Assembly: GCA_027063645.1 (NCBI GenBank)
Contig: JAMORK010000046.1
Coordinates: 1 to 56,680, forward strand
Source: Sulfurimonas sp.
GTDB taxonomy: Bacteria > Campylobacterota > Campylobacteria > Campylobacterales > Sulfurimonadaceae
DNA: 56,680 nt
Direction of reading: 5' to 3'
The translations under genes and the position numbers were made by a program. The notes beneath the pieces were generated by a model. It was not told where the DNA came from. It saw only the letters and a program-made list of their open reading frames with translations, and ran no database searches. Below are positions 44,258 to 52,208 of this stretch, piece by piece (the first letter of the stretch is position 1; the number at the start of each line of letters is the position of its first letter).

Positions 44258-45538
44258 ATGGCAGGATTTAAAGATTTAAAAGGTCAAGGAGATGCACCAA
44301 CATTATTTATGGCATTTTTATACTTCGATATGAGTTTTATGGTGTGGACTATGCTTGGTCCACTCGCATCTGAAATTGCAGAAGCACTCGCACTTCACGG
44401 ACATATATTAACAGAGGGTGAGATCGCTACACTTGTATCTCTTCCTATTTTATCGGGTGCTATACTTCGTATAGTTTTAGGTTTTGGAGTAGATAAACTT
44501 GGAGCAAAAATGACAGCTCTTATCTCTCAAATGGTAGTAATTCTATCACTTATCACTGCATATCTTATGGGTGAGAGTATCACTTATGAAGTTTTACTTA
44601 TAGTTGCACTTGGACTTGGATTTGCTGGTGCTGCCTTTGCCGTTGCACTTCCACAGGCTGGTCAATGGTACCCTCCTAAACTTCAAGGGGTTGTTTTAGG
44701 TATTGCTGGTGCTGGTAATATTGGTGTTGTCATCGACTTTATATTCGCACCAAAAATTGCTGAAATATGGGGATGGTATTCTGTATTTGGTGTAGGTGCT
44801 GCAATGGCTATCATTGTATTTATCGCTTATGCATTTCTTGCAAAAGATGCTCCATCATCAGTGTATAAAGCAAACCCTAAAAAGCTTAAAGATTATGGAA
44901 AACTTCTTAAAGATAAAGATACATGGTGGTTCTCACTTTTTTATGCTATTAGCTTTGGTGGGTTTGTTGGGTTTGCAGGGTATATGAAAGTATATCTTAT
45001 GAATACATACCAAGCTGATATGTCAGCCTTTGGTATAGATATATTCAATGAAGAAAATGTAAAAGTTATCGCTGGTTATTTTGGTGCTCTTTGTATCTTT
45101 GCAGGCGCTATACTTCGCCCAATTGGTGGAAATACTGCCGATAAAGTTGGTGGGGTAAAATCACTTTACTTCTTCTATGGTGCAGTTGCTTTTCTAGTAA
45201 CACTTACAGCCCTAGTAGATCTTCCATTTTATGCAGCTATCTTAGTACTGTTTCTCATCATGGCAAACCTTGGTATGGCAAATGGTGCAGTCTTCCAACT
45301 TGTTCCACAACGTTTTGGTAAAGATATTGGTATAATGACTGGTCTTGTTGGTTGTGCTGGTGGTCTTGGTGGTACTGCACTTATTAAAACTCTTGGTTGG
45401 TCTAAGGGAACTTTTGGTGGATACACTGAAGGTTTCTTAATCTTTGCAGCTGTTGTTCTTGTTGCGATTGCTGGTATCTCTTTTGTCAAAACAAGATGGA
45501 GAACAACCTGGGGTGTTCAAGCAGGTGGTAGAATCTAA
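44258..45538 (+). CDS. narK: NarK/NasA-type nitrate/nitrite transporter
   Basis: 426 residues with about 12 membrane segments, the major facilitator nitrate/nitrite porter type. Typical segments are the arginine-containing helix SGAILRIVLGFGVDKLG, the nitrate signature GAGNIGVVIDFIFAP and the second signature LVGCAGGLGGTALIK. Imports nitrate for the assimilatory enzymes here, perhaps also exports nitrite. AGGAGA precedes the ATG. The downstream hairpin ends the transcript before the PP2C-kinase gene, though partial readthrough is possible. Confidence 0.93.
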   Translation: MAGFKDLKGQGDAPTLFMAFLYFDMSFMVWTMLGPLASEIAEALALHGHILTEGEIATLVSLPILSGAILRIVLGFGVDKLGAKMTALISQMVVILSLITAYLMGESITYEVLLIVALGLGFAGAAFAVALPQAGQWYPPKLQGVVLGIAGAGNIGVVIDFIFAPKIAEIWGWYSVFGVGAAMAIIVFIAYAFLAKDAPSSVYKANPKKLKDYGKLLKDKDTWWFSLFYAISFGGFVGFAGYMKVYLMNTYQADMSAFGIDIFNEENVKVIAGYFGALCIFAGAILRPIGGNTADKVGGVKSLYFFYGAVAFLVTLTALVDLPFYAAILVLFLIMANLGMANGAVFQLVPQRFGKDIGIMTGLVGCAGGLGGTALIKTLGWSKGTFGGYTEGFLIFAAVVLVAIAGISFVKTRWRTTWGVQAGGRI

Positions 45539-45564
45539 TCCCCCTTTTATTATCTTCTTAGAGG

Positions 45565-45591
45565 GCAAGTATTTTTACTTGCCTTTTCTTG
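45565..45591 (+). terminator. Intrinsic terminator after narK
   Basis: Perfect 8-base stem GGCAAGTA / TACTTGCC around TTTT, followed by TTTTCTT. It lies 27 bases after the narK stop and 25 bases before the PP2C-kinase start. Confidence 0.85.
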
Positions 45592-45615
45592 AATGTAATA
45601 TTACAAAGGTACACT

Positions 45616-47253
45616 ATGGCATCTGAAACTATTAAATATACAGGATTTTCTCTAGCAAAAGGAAAAGAGCTTACTGGCGATGATTTTTACGATGTCAAAA
45701 CTATAGGTGAGCTTACTGTCGCCATAGTTTGTGATGGGGTAGGAAGTGCAACTGAAGGTGCTCAAGCAGCAAAACGTACCACCCAACACCTAATAAATAA
45801 CTTCAAGATTCGTCCAAAATCTTGGAGTATTGAAAAAGCGATTAAATCTTTTATAGCATCTATCAACTCTATTCTTTATCAAGAATCACAGCTAAACTAT
45901 GAATCAAGTGAACTTGTAACAACACTCACTATAGTTGTTATTCAAGGAAATAAACTCTTTGGTGCCAATGTTGGAGATTCTCGTGTTTATCTTCATCGTG
46001 ATGGAAAGCTCAATCAACTCTCTTATGATCATGCTATGGATGAAGAGGGTTATGAGAATGTTCTCACTCAAGCTATAGGGATAGATAAAGAGGTGGAGCC
46101 TTATTATTTTGAAAACTTGGTAGAAAAGGATGATAAAATTCTTCTTTGTAGTGATGGCCTTTATAATGTACTTGACCCAGATATCCTCCAAGAAAGAATC
46201 TCTTATGGAGCTTCAGCCTTAGTAAAAAAAGCTTCTAAAATAGAAAATGATGACCTTCTAGATGATACAACTGCTGTTGTTATAGAGATACTAAAAGCAG
46301 ATGAATACTTAACACTTCGTCGCCAAAAACTTGAAATTCCCCAAACCTTAAAAAAAGGTCAGGAGATAGATGGTTACACACTTATAAAGCCACTTATACA
46401 AAATGAAAGAACATGGCTTGTTCACAAAAAGACTAAAGATTATGTCATAAAATTTGCTTCTTTCGAAGCCATAGAAGATGAAGCGATGCTTGATCTTTTT
46501 GTAAAAGAAGCTTGGAATGCAAAACGTCTCAAAGCAAACTTCTTTCCAAAAGCAGTTATACCTAAAACTCGTACTATGCGTTACTATGTGATGCAACTTT
46601 TTCATGGAGAAGATTTAGATCACTACTTAGGACATAAACAGATCACTATTGACGATTCTATCGAACTTGCATCAACACTTCTAAAAATGTCTCAATTTTT
46701 AGTAAAATATGATCTAGTCCATGGTGATATAAAACCACAAAATATTATGATTGCTAAAGATGATGATGAAAATTTAGAGTTTAAGATTATTGATTTTGGA
46801 AGTATTACAGAGATATTTTCTACAGATTCACAAGCAGGAACACCAAGTTTCTTAGCACCTGAGCGTTTTATCGGTGAAAGTATTAGTGAAACAACAGAGA
46901 TCTTTTCTATTGGTGTGACACTTTACCTTTCATTGACAGGAAAGTACCCCTATGGAGAGATTGAACCTTTTCAAAACCCAACATTTAAAGAAGCAAAGGC
47001 TCCTAGTTTTTATAATAAAAATATTCCCAATTGGCTTGATAGTATTATTCTGCGTGCTATTGCTATAGATGAAGAACAACGGTATTCTCACTACTCTGAG
47101 ATCTATTATGAACTCACTCATCCTGAAAAAGTAAAACCTTACTTTATTAAGAATGCTCCACTTATAGAAAAGTCACCACATATCTTTTATAAACGTGCTT
47201 TTACACTGATGACACTTGTGAACTTTGCACTTATCTATCTACTCTTAAAGTAG
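45616..47253 (+). CDS. PP2C protein phosphatase fused to a Ser/Thr protein kinase
   Basis: 545 residues from the ATG at 45616, chosen because AAAGG precedes it at good spacing; the frame extends to 45589 without support and into the narK terminator. Residues 1-230: PP2C with DDFYDV, VCDGVGSA, GANVGDSRVYL, LCSDGLY and DDTTAV, metal-binding residues intact. About 250-500: protein kinase with Lys279 (YVIKF), catalytic loop HGDIKPQN (HGD instead of HRD; Asp371), DFGS and APE. A C-terminal membrane segment (LVNFALIYLLL) anchors it. Such fusions often lie next to assimilatory nitrate genes, for example PA1782 between nirB and nasA in Pseudomonas aeruginosa, so it may regulate nitrate uptake or reduction. 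Confidence 0.9.
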   Translation: MASETIKYTGFSLAKGKELTGDDFYDVKTIGELTVAIVCDGVGSATEGAQAAKRTTQHLINNFKIRPKSWSIEKAIKSFIASINSILYQESQLNYESSELVTTLTIVVIQGNKLFGANVGDSRVYLHRDGKLNQLSYDHAMDEEGYENVLTQAIGIDKEVEPYYFENLVEKDDKILLCSDGLYNVLDPDILQERISYGASALVKKASKIENDDLLDDTTAVVIEILKADEYLTLRRQKLEIPQTLKKGQEIDGYTLIKPLIQNERTWLVHKKTKDYVIKFASFEAIEDEAMLDLFVKEAWNAKRLKANFFPKAVIPKTRTMRYYVMQLFHGEDLDHYLGHKQITIDDSIELASTLLKMSQFLVKYDLVHGDIKPQNIMIAKDDDENLEFKIIDFGSITEIFSTDSQAGTPSFLAPERFIGESISETTEIFSIGVTLYLSLTGKYPYGEIEPFQNPTFKEAKAPSFYNKNIPNWLDSIILRAIAIDEEQRYSHYSEIYYELTHPEKVKPYFIKNAPLIEKSPHIFYKRAFTLMTLVNFALIYLLLK

Positions 47254-47261
47254 ATAGATAA
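47231..47261. terminator. Bidirectional terminator between the PP2C-kinase gene and the nap operon
   Basis: A perfect 13-base inverted repeat, TTATCTATCTACT and AGTAGATAGATAA, with a 5-base loop. It overlaps the kinase stop codon and ends 2 bases before the convergent stop of the last gene of the nap operon; short T-rich stretches lie on both sides. It can terminate both units or stabilise their mRNA ends. Confidence 0.7.
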
Positions 47262-47262
47262 A

Positions 47263-47568
47263 CTATTCTTTTTCTGCCTCTTGAGCATAAGGGGTGATAG
47301 CCTCACCTCTTTCATTTTCTATCTTTTCACGGTGTTCTGCCATTTGAACACGAAGTTCATCCATGATAATCTCTGGAACATTTTCATCTCTAAGCCATTT
47401 AACCTCATCGATATGTCCACCGTAATCTTCGCCAAGTGACTCTATGTTTGTCTCTAACTCCTCAAGAGTATTACAAAGCATAATACGCCCATCTTGAGTA
47501 TCTTTAAGTTCTATAAACCACTTTACATCTTCATCAACACAAATCTTTGCTTCAAAAACTACAGCCAT
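47263..47568 (-). CDS. Conserved protein of unknown function, last gene of the nap operon
   Basis: 101 residues from the ATG at 47568; a longer frame starts at 47610 but would overlap napD. The sequence is acidic, with an alpha/beta pattern (AVVFEAKICVDEDVKWFIELK, HIDEVKWLRDENVPEI) and a glutamate-rich C-terminal helix. No signal peptide, so cytoplasmic. I do not recognise a family. It starts one base after napD, so it probably aids NapA maturation or nitrate respiration in an unknown way. Confidence 0.6.
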   Translation of the reverse strand: MAVVFEAKICVDEDVKWFIELKDTQDGRIMLCNTLEELETNIESLGEDYGGHIDEVKWLRDENVPEIIMDELRVQMAEHREKIENERGEAITPYAQEAEKE

Positions 47569-47569
47569 C

Positions 47570-47971
47570 TTACTTTTCTCTCTCTTTAGCAGCATCAAAC
47601 TCTTTGGCAAAGGCTACCATATCTTCGCGTTTTTTCATATCGCCATTATAAACAACCTTGTCAACATCTGCATTTTCAGTATCTTTTAGTATCTTAGGAA
47701 CGACATCACGATTATTAATCACTTCCATCTGCTCATCTAACTCATCTTCAGAGTAAGCCATTTGCATATCTGCTGCATAAACAAAAGGGATAGCTTCAAC
47801 TACACGAAGTTTTTCAAGTTCTTCTGAAACACCTTCACCCTCTATGGTAATAATAATACGCCCTTTTTCATCATGCATATGATAGTCACACACTTCACAC
47901 TGTTTTAAGCTCTCTACTACTTCATCTAAACGCTCTGGAACTGTTTGTACTACAATACTTGATATATTCAT
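47570..47971 (-). CDS. napD: NapD, chaperone for NapA maturation
   Basis: 133 residues. N-terminal 80 residues match NapD: MNISSIVVQTVPERLDEVVESL, GRIIITIEGEGVSE, and RVVEAIPFVYAADMQMAYSE. NapD binds the Tat signal of NapA in the cytoplasm to delay export until the cofactor is loaded. It is longer than E. coli NapD (87), with a charged C-terminal region (about 85-133) of unknown role. Separated from napL by the PAS gene. Confidence 0.9.
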   Translation of the reverse strand: MNISSIVVQTVPERLDEVVESLKQCEVCDYHMHDEKGRIIITIEGEGVSEELEKLRVVEAIPFVYAADMQMAYSEDELDEQMEVINNRDVVPKILKDTENADVDKVVYNGDMKKREDMVAFAKEFDAAKEREK

Positions 47972-47987
47972 CTAAAAATCCTTTAAT

Positions 47988-48431
47988 TTATTTATATACA
48001 ACTGTTCGTTGTAGTTCGTTATTTTCTTTTCTCATTGTATCATATAATTTTTGATAGTGTAGTTTTGTTTCGTAATCTATGGGAGTTCTAAGAGATTTAT
48101 ACTCAACTAACTCACCTTTTTTATACACACCAGAAACTATAGCTTTCACCCAGTAAAAACCTTTGTCTTTTCTCATGTTTTTTACTATACCAATCCACTG
48201 TTTTTTCTCTTGAAGTGTTTGCCATAAATCCCTAAAAGCTTCACGAGGCATATCTGGATGTCTTACAATATTGTGAGGCTTTCCAAGCAATTCATCTTGC
48301 TCATAACCACTTATCTCACAAAAAGTTTCATTTGCATAAGTAATATTACCCTGCAAATCAGTTCTTGAGATGATAAGTTCTTCTGCAGGTACTTCAGTTT
48401 CAATCAAAAATTCACTTTCATTATATTCCAT
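47988..48431 (-). CDS. CetB/Aer-type PAS protein within the nap operon
   Basis: 147 residues, single PAS domain. The segment LLGKPHNIVRHPDMPREAF (48-66) and WIGIVKNMRKDKGFYWVKA match the Aer/CetB type and are close to the PAS protein at 21329-21760. The C-terminal helix (KLHYQKLYDTMRKENNELQ) may pair with a receptor. Aer-type PAS domains bind FAD and report electron transport state. Its place between napL and napD suggests it informs the chemosensory machinery about nitrate respiration. Confidence 0.85.
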   Translation of the reverse strand: MEYNESEFLIETEVPAEELIISRTDLQGNITYANETFCEISGYEQDELLGKPHNIVRHPDMPREAFRDLWQTLQEKKQWIGIVKNMRKDKGFYWVKAIVSGVYKKGELVEYKSLRTPIDYETKLHYQKLYDTMRKENNELQRTVVYK

Positions 48432-48441
48432 ACGATCCCCT

Positions 48442-49395
48442 TTATTTAATTGTATAGTGATTTACTACTTTGTCATCACTCGCAACAAAAAATTCTTTTT
48501 CATTCTTAAAAATAATCTTACTTAATGTCATCTTATTACCACCATAAACACCTATATTACTATGTGTTGAACGTTTAAATAAAGTGACATTATTATTCTC
48601 ATCACTCGCATAAGCTACTATTTTTGCTTTTGGAGACAAGCCTACACTGTAGATTAGAAAAGAAGATGTTTTATAATATGCTTGTCCACTTTTTGCATTA
48701 TAAACAACCACTCTTCTATCTTGTCCTGCTGTTGCGATATAGCCATTTTTATAAACAACTTGAAACACATTGTCCAAATTTTGACCACTTAAAACTTTGA
48801 TAACCTGAGATGTTTTTGTATCTAGAAGATGTAGATCCCCACTCTCATCAGCTACAACCACTTCACTCTTATCTTCATTGAGTGCAAAATAAGAAAATTT
48901 AGACTGAGAAGCTTGCTTTGTCCAATTACGTTTTTGCTCTTTTAAATTGTAAGATATTATATCATTGCCCAAGAGTGCAAAGATAATATTCTCAGCATCC
49001 AAAAATTTTGCTCTAGCAATATCTAATTTTGCATCTATGGAGATAATATTTTGGAGCTTATTATCTTTATAGATATAAATCTCTCTATACCCTTTTGGTG
49101 CTTGTGAGAGTAAAAGTATCATACCATCCAATATATCTACAGAATAGATCTTAGCATCTATCTCATCACCCATAAAATCTTTAATTTTAGGTACCTGTAT
49201 CGTTTGTATAACTTTTTTACTTTGCATATCTATAATCTCAACACAACTAGCAGATGTAGCACAATAAAGTTTATCATCTTTATAAACCATATCTATAACA
49301 GCACCTGAAAGTGTGTAATGCTCAAATGGTTGTTGTATTTCCATTGCACCTAAAGTACTCCATATCAACAGAAGAGCTAAAACTAATTTTTTCAT
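48442..49395 (-). CDS. napL: NapL, periplasmic beta-propeller protein of the epsilon nap operon
   Basis: 317 residues. Signal peptide 1-17 (cut after LGA), then repeats of WD40-like strands (VIDMVYKDDKLYCATSASCV, VVADESGDLHLLDTKTSQVIKVLSG in part, YIATAGQDRRVVVYNAKSG). NapL is specific to epsilonproteobacteria and is needed for full Nap activity in Wolinella, role unclear. It overlaps napF (ATGA type, 4 bases) and is followed by the PAS gene. Confidence 0.88.
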   Translation of the reverse strand: MKKLVLALLLIWSTLGAMEIQQPFEHYTLSGAVIDMVYKDDKLYCATSASCVEIIDMQSKKVIQTIQVPKIKDFMGDEIDAKIYSVDILDGMILLLSQAPKGYREIYIYKDNKLQNIISIDAKLDIARAKFLDAENIIFALLGNDIISYNLKEQKRNWTKQASQSKFSYFALNEDKSEVVVADESGDLHLLDTKTSQVIKVLSGQNLDNVFQVVYKNGYIATAGQDRRVVVYNAKSGQAYYKTSSFLIYSVGLSPKAKIVAYASDENNNVTLFKRSTHSNIGVYGGNKMTLSKIIFKNEKEFFVASDDKVVNHYTIK

Positions 49396-49886
49396 TCACT
49401 AACTCCTATAGCATATGTAGGACATCGACTTATGCAAAAGCCACAAGATGTACACTTGTCTTGGTTTATTGTTGGCATAAACATCGCTTTAAAATCTATT
49501 GCATCTTCTAAACATGGATCTTTACATGAAAAACACATAACACCCTCCCAACTCATACATGAACTTTGATTTATCGATATAGTAGCATCAATTAACTTTT
49601 TATTTTCTATATTTAATACATTAGGAGTACAAGCTACGGCACAATCATCACAGTATGTACAACCACTTTTAGAAAAATCTAATATAGGTGTTTTATCTTC
49701 TTGAATTATAATTATTTGCTCTTGACATGAAGTAGCACATAAGCCTTCACAGTTTTGACACTCAATGTCAAAAGCAGCTATATCATCAAAATATGGTGGT
49801 CTTATTAGGGTAACTTTAGTCTCTTTATCTGCTAAAGAATTTTTAACAGATGAAGAGAGAAAGCTAAAAAGCTCTCTTCTTTGCAT
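49392..49886 (-). CDS. napF: NapF, iron-sulfur protein for NapA maturation
   Basis: 164 residues, typical NapF length. Begins MQRRELFSFL and has several cysteine motifs: CQNCEGLCATSC, CTYCDDCAVAC, CFSCKDPCL and CTSCGFCISRCP. NapF is a cytoplasmic protein that helps load the iron-sulfur cluster of NapA. Five bases after napB. Confidence 0.9.
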   Translation of the reverse strand: MQRRELFSFLSSSVKNSLADKETKVTLIRPPYFDDIAAFDIECQNCEGLCATSCQEQIIIIQEDKTPILDFSKSGCTYCDDCAVACTPNVLNIENKKLIDATISINQSSCMSWEGVMCFSCKDPCLEDAIDFKAMFMPTINQDKCTSCGFCISRCPTYAIGVSE

Positions 49887-49891
49887 CTGCC

Positions 49892-50524
49892 TTATTTACC
49901 TGACTCTGCAGTATTTAAACCTTCAAGCATTCTATCGCCATTCCATCTAGATTTACTTGCTCCATCTGGATCAATATAATCTGGTTCAAATGTATTTGGA
50001 ACTGCTAAAACACCGGTGTCTTGTGGTGCATGACACTGTGTACAGTTAAATCTAGCACCAACTAAATGTTTCTCTTTTTCAATAGAGATATGTGCTAAAC
50101 TCTCACTAGATGTATTTTCACCCTTAATTGCATACGAACTTTGTGGTCTAAAGTTTGTAAAGTGTGAAGGTGGAATTGGTGTTGCACCCATATCTTTTGC
50201 TACATCTGGCAAGTGACAATTTAAACATTGATTATCACCTATCTTAATTGGAATGAGACCTGTCACATCATGAGGAATCATTGGTGGAGCATCTTGAAAT
50301 GCTCTTTCAATTTTATGACCACTACCAGCATAACTGTCTGAATATTTTGTTCCATGAGGTTTTACATTTTCATCATACAGTGATGTTTTTCTAAGACCTA
50401 ATGAATCTTCACTAATAGTTGGCTTAACTACTTCTGACTTTGCTGGTGCTGCATTCTCATTACAACCAACAAAAAGTAGTGTTGCAGCAACTAAACCAAG
50501 TGTTATTTTGTTTATTACTTTCAT
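49892..50524 (-). CDS. napB: NapB, diheme cytochrome c subunit (with lipoprotein-type signal)
   Basis: 210 residues. Two heme motifs: CLNCH (100-104) and CTQCH (161-165), the NapB pattern. Family phrases PPMIPHDVTGLIPI and HLVGARFNCTQCH are present. The N-terminal signal ends in LLFVGC with Cys21 followed by NENAAPAK, a lipobox, so this NapB may be membrane anchored by lipid, unlike the soluble E. coli protein. It passes electrons from NapGH to NapA. Follows napH directly. Confidence 0.92.
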   Translation of the reverse strand: MKVINKITLGLVAATLLFVGCNENAAPAKSEVVKPTISEDSLGLRKTSLYDENVKPHGTKYSDSYAGSGHKIERAFQDAPPMIPHDVTGLIPIKIGDNQCLNCHLPDVAKDMGATPIPPSHFTNFRPQSSYAIKGENTSSESLAHISIEKEKHLVGARFNCTQCHAPQDTGVLAVPNTFEPDYIDPDGASKSRWNGDRMLEGLNTAESGK

Positions 50525-50525
50525 T

Positions 50526-51356
50526 TTACTCTCCCGTTTCTTTGTTTTGTACCATGCTTCTAATTGAAAATCTTAAAGCATCATCATCACATACTTCTAT
50601 ACATCTTGCACAGTTTGTACACTCACCAGATAAGACAGGTAAAGATTCTTTACCTATCATATGTAGTACCTGGTTCTCTGGACAAACTACCTTACATTTC
50701 ATACATAAAGTACAGTTCTCTTCAAGGTGTTGCACTCGAATGAAACTAAATTTACCTAAGATGGAATAAAATCCACCCAGTGGACATACATGCCCACACC
50801 ACCCATTTTTTAAAACAAATAGGTCAAAAAGAAAAATAATGAGCACTGCTGCCCATCCAAATCCTATACCAAACACAATCCCTCTATGAACCATAGATAT
50901 AGGACTGATAAATTCAAAGGCTGTAACACCCATAATTGCAGAGATAATAAGACTCATCCCTAAAACCCAGTAACGAATATTTCGTGATGCAGGTTGCTTT
51001 ATACCTGTCACCTTATTGATTCCTGTCACTTCTCTTAAATAATTTGCTGCATCTGTAACCATATTGATAGGACATACCCATGAACAAAAGGCACGACCAC
51101 CAATAAAAAAATAAAATGAAGCAGCAACCGCAACCCCAACAAGTAAATTTGTTGCCATTACAGCACCTGCTGCTAACATTTGTAATGCTGCATAAGGATC
51201 ACTCATTGGTATTGTTCCAAGTATTACAGAGGAACTCAAATTACCTTGGAGAATCGTCCAACCCCAAGCATTAGCTCCAAAATACAAAAATAATAAACCA
51301 ATTTGTGTAAAACGTCTTAAAATTAAATAGCGATAATTATTCCAAACTCTTTTCAT
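50526..51356 (-). CDS. napH: NapH, membrane quinol dehydrogenase subunit
   Basis: 276 residues with about four or five membrane segments. CSWVCPINM and CGHVCPLGG motifs sit in the loops, as in NapH, and two 4Fe-4S clusters are bound by CTLCMKCKVVCP and CTNCARCIEVC near the C-terminus, in the cytoplasm. NapH oxidises menaquinol and with NapG passes electrons toward NapB and NapA. The ATG overlaps the napG stop (TAATG). No napC is present, as usual in epsilonproteobacteria. Confidence 0.94.
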   Translation of the reverse strand: MKRVWNNYRYLILRRFTQIGLLFLYFGANAWGWTILQGNLSSSVILGTIPMSDPYAALQMLAAGAVMATNLLVGVAVAASFYFFIGGRAFCSWVCPINMVTDAANYLREVTGINKVTGIKQPASRNIRYWVLGMSLIISAIMGVTAFEFISPISMVHRGIVFGIGFGWAAVLIIFLFDLFVLKNGWCGHVCPLGGFYSILGKFSFIRVQHLEENCTLCMKCKVVCPENQVLHMIGKESLPVLSGECTNCARCIEVCDDDALRFSIRSMVQNKETGE

Positions 51357-52171
51357 TAGTAAAGATCCTCTAACATTCCACCATTTAACTTGTCAGATGC
51401 ACTTTGTTTACTAATCTCAGTTGTTGTTTTAATCTCATGAGCATCTTTCAAACGCTTCTCATCATTTTTATCCCAACCTTTGATATAGTAATTTCCAGCT
51501 TTTCCTTGTGCAACTTCACGAGGCAATATACGAATAGCTGGCTTTTCAGTCACACATGCTCGCTCACACATACCACATCCCGTACAAGCATCACTATGAA
51601 CTATAGGTTTCATAAATGCATGCTTACCAGTTCTTTCATTTTTTTGGTATTCAATTGTTATCGCTTCTCCTAAAATTGGACAAGCTCTATAACAAGCATC
51701 ACATTGTATACCCCAAAAGGCTATACAACTCTCTGCATCAACTACTGCAAGACCCATATCTGCTATGTTTATATCTAAGACTCCATCTGTACTTACACTA
51801 GAGCTATCTAATGCTCCAGTAGGACATACTGGAACACATGGAATATCTGGACACATATAACAAGGCATATCTCTAGGAGTAAAGAATGGTGTTCCTAAAG
51901 GTTTGTGATCACCCGGTTTTGCCAACATTAAAGTATCATAAGGGCAAGCTTCAACACAAAGCCCACATTTGATACAAGTTTTTAAAAAATCTGTCTCTTT
52001 TATAGCTCCAGGTGGGCGAAGAAGCAGTTGTGATGCTGTTACCTCATCTACAAAAGCACTCCATATAAAACCACCCATGGTTGCAAGACCTGCACCACGA
52101 GCCATATTGAGAATAAACTTTCGTCTATCACTTAATGCTGATTTTTTCTTTTTAGGTATATTTTCGCTCAA
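51356..52171 (-). CDS. napG: NapG, periplasmic ferredoxin
   Basis: 271 residues. Tat signal DRRKFILNMARGAG (about 15-30) and four 4Fe-4S binding motifs (CIKCGLCVEACP, CYMCPDIPCVPVCP, CDACYRACP, CTGCGMCERAC). Works with NapH as a quinol dehydrogenase at the periplasmic face. The C-terminal region after the fourth cluster is extended (about 40 residues, lysine and asparagine rich). Starts 38 bases after napA. Confidence 0.94.
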   Translation of the reverse strand: MSENIPKKKKSALSDRRKFILNMARGAGLATMGGFIWSAFVDEVTASQLLLRPPGAIKETDFLKTCIKCGLCVEACPYDTLMLAKPGDHKPLGTPFFTPRDMPCYMCPDIPCVPVCPTGALDSSSVSTDGVLDINIADMGLAVVDAESCIAFWGIQCDACYRACPILGEAITIEYQKNERTGKHAFMKPIVHSDACTGCGMCERACVTEKPAIRILPREVAQGKAGNYYIKGWDKNDEKRLKDAHEIKTTTEISKQSASDKLNGGMLEDLY

Positions 52172-52208
52172 AACGAACTTTCCCTTCCTTTTTCTTTACT
52201 TTACTTTA

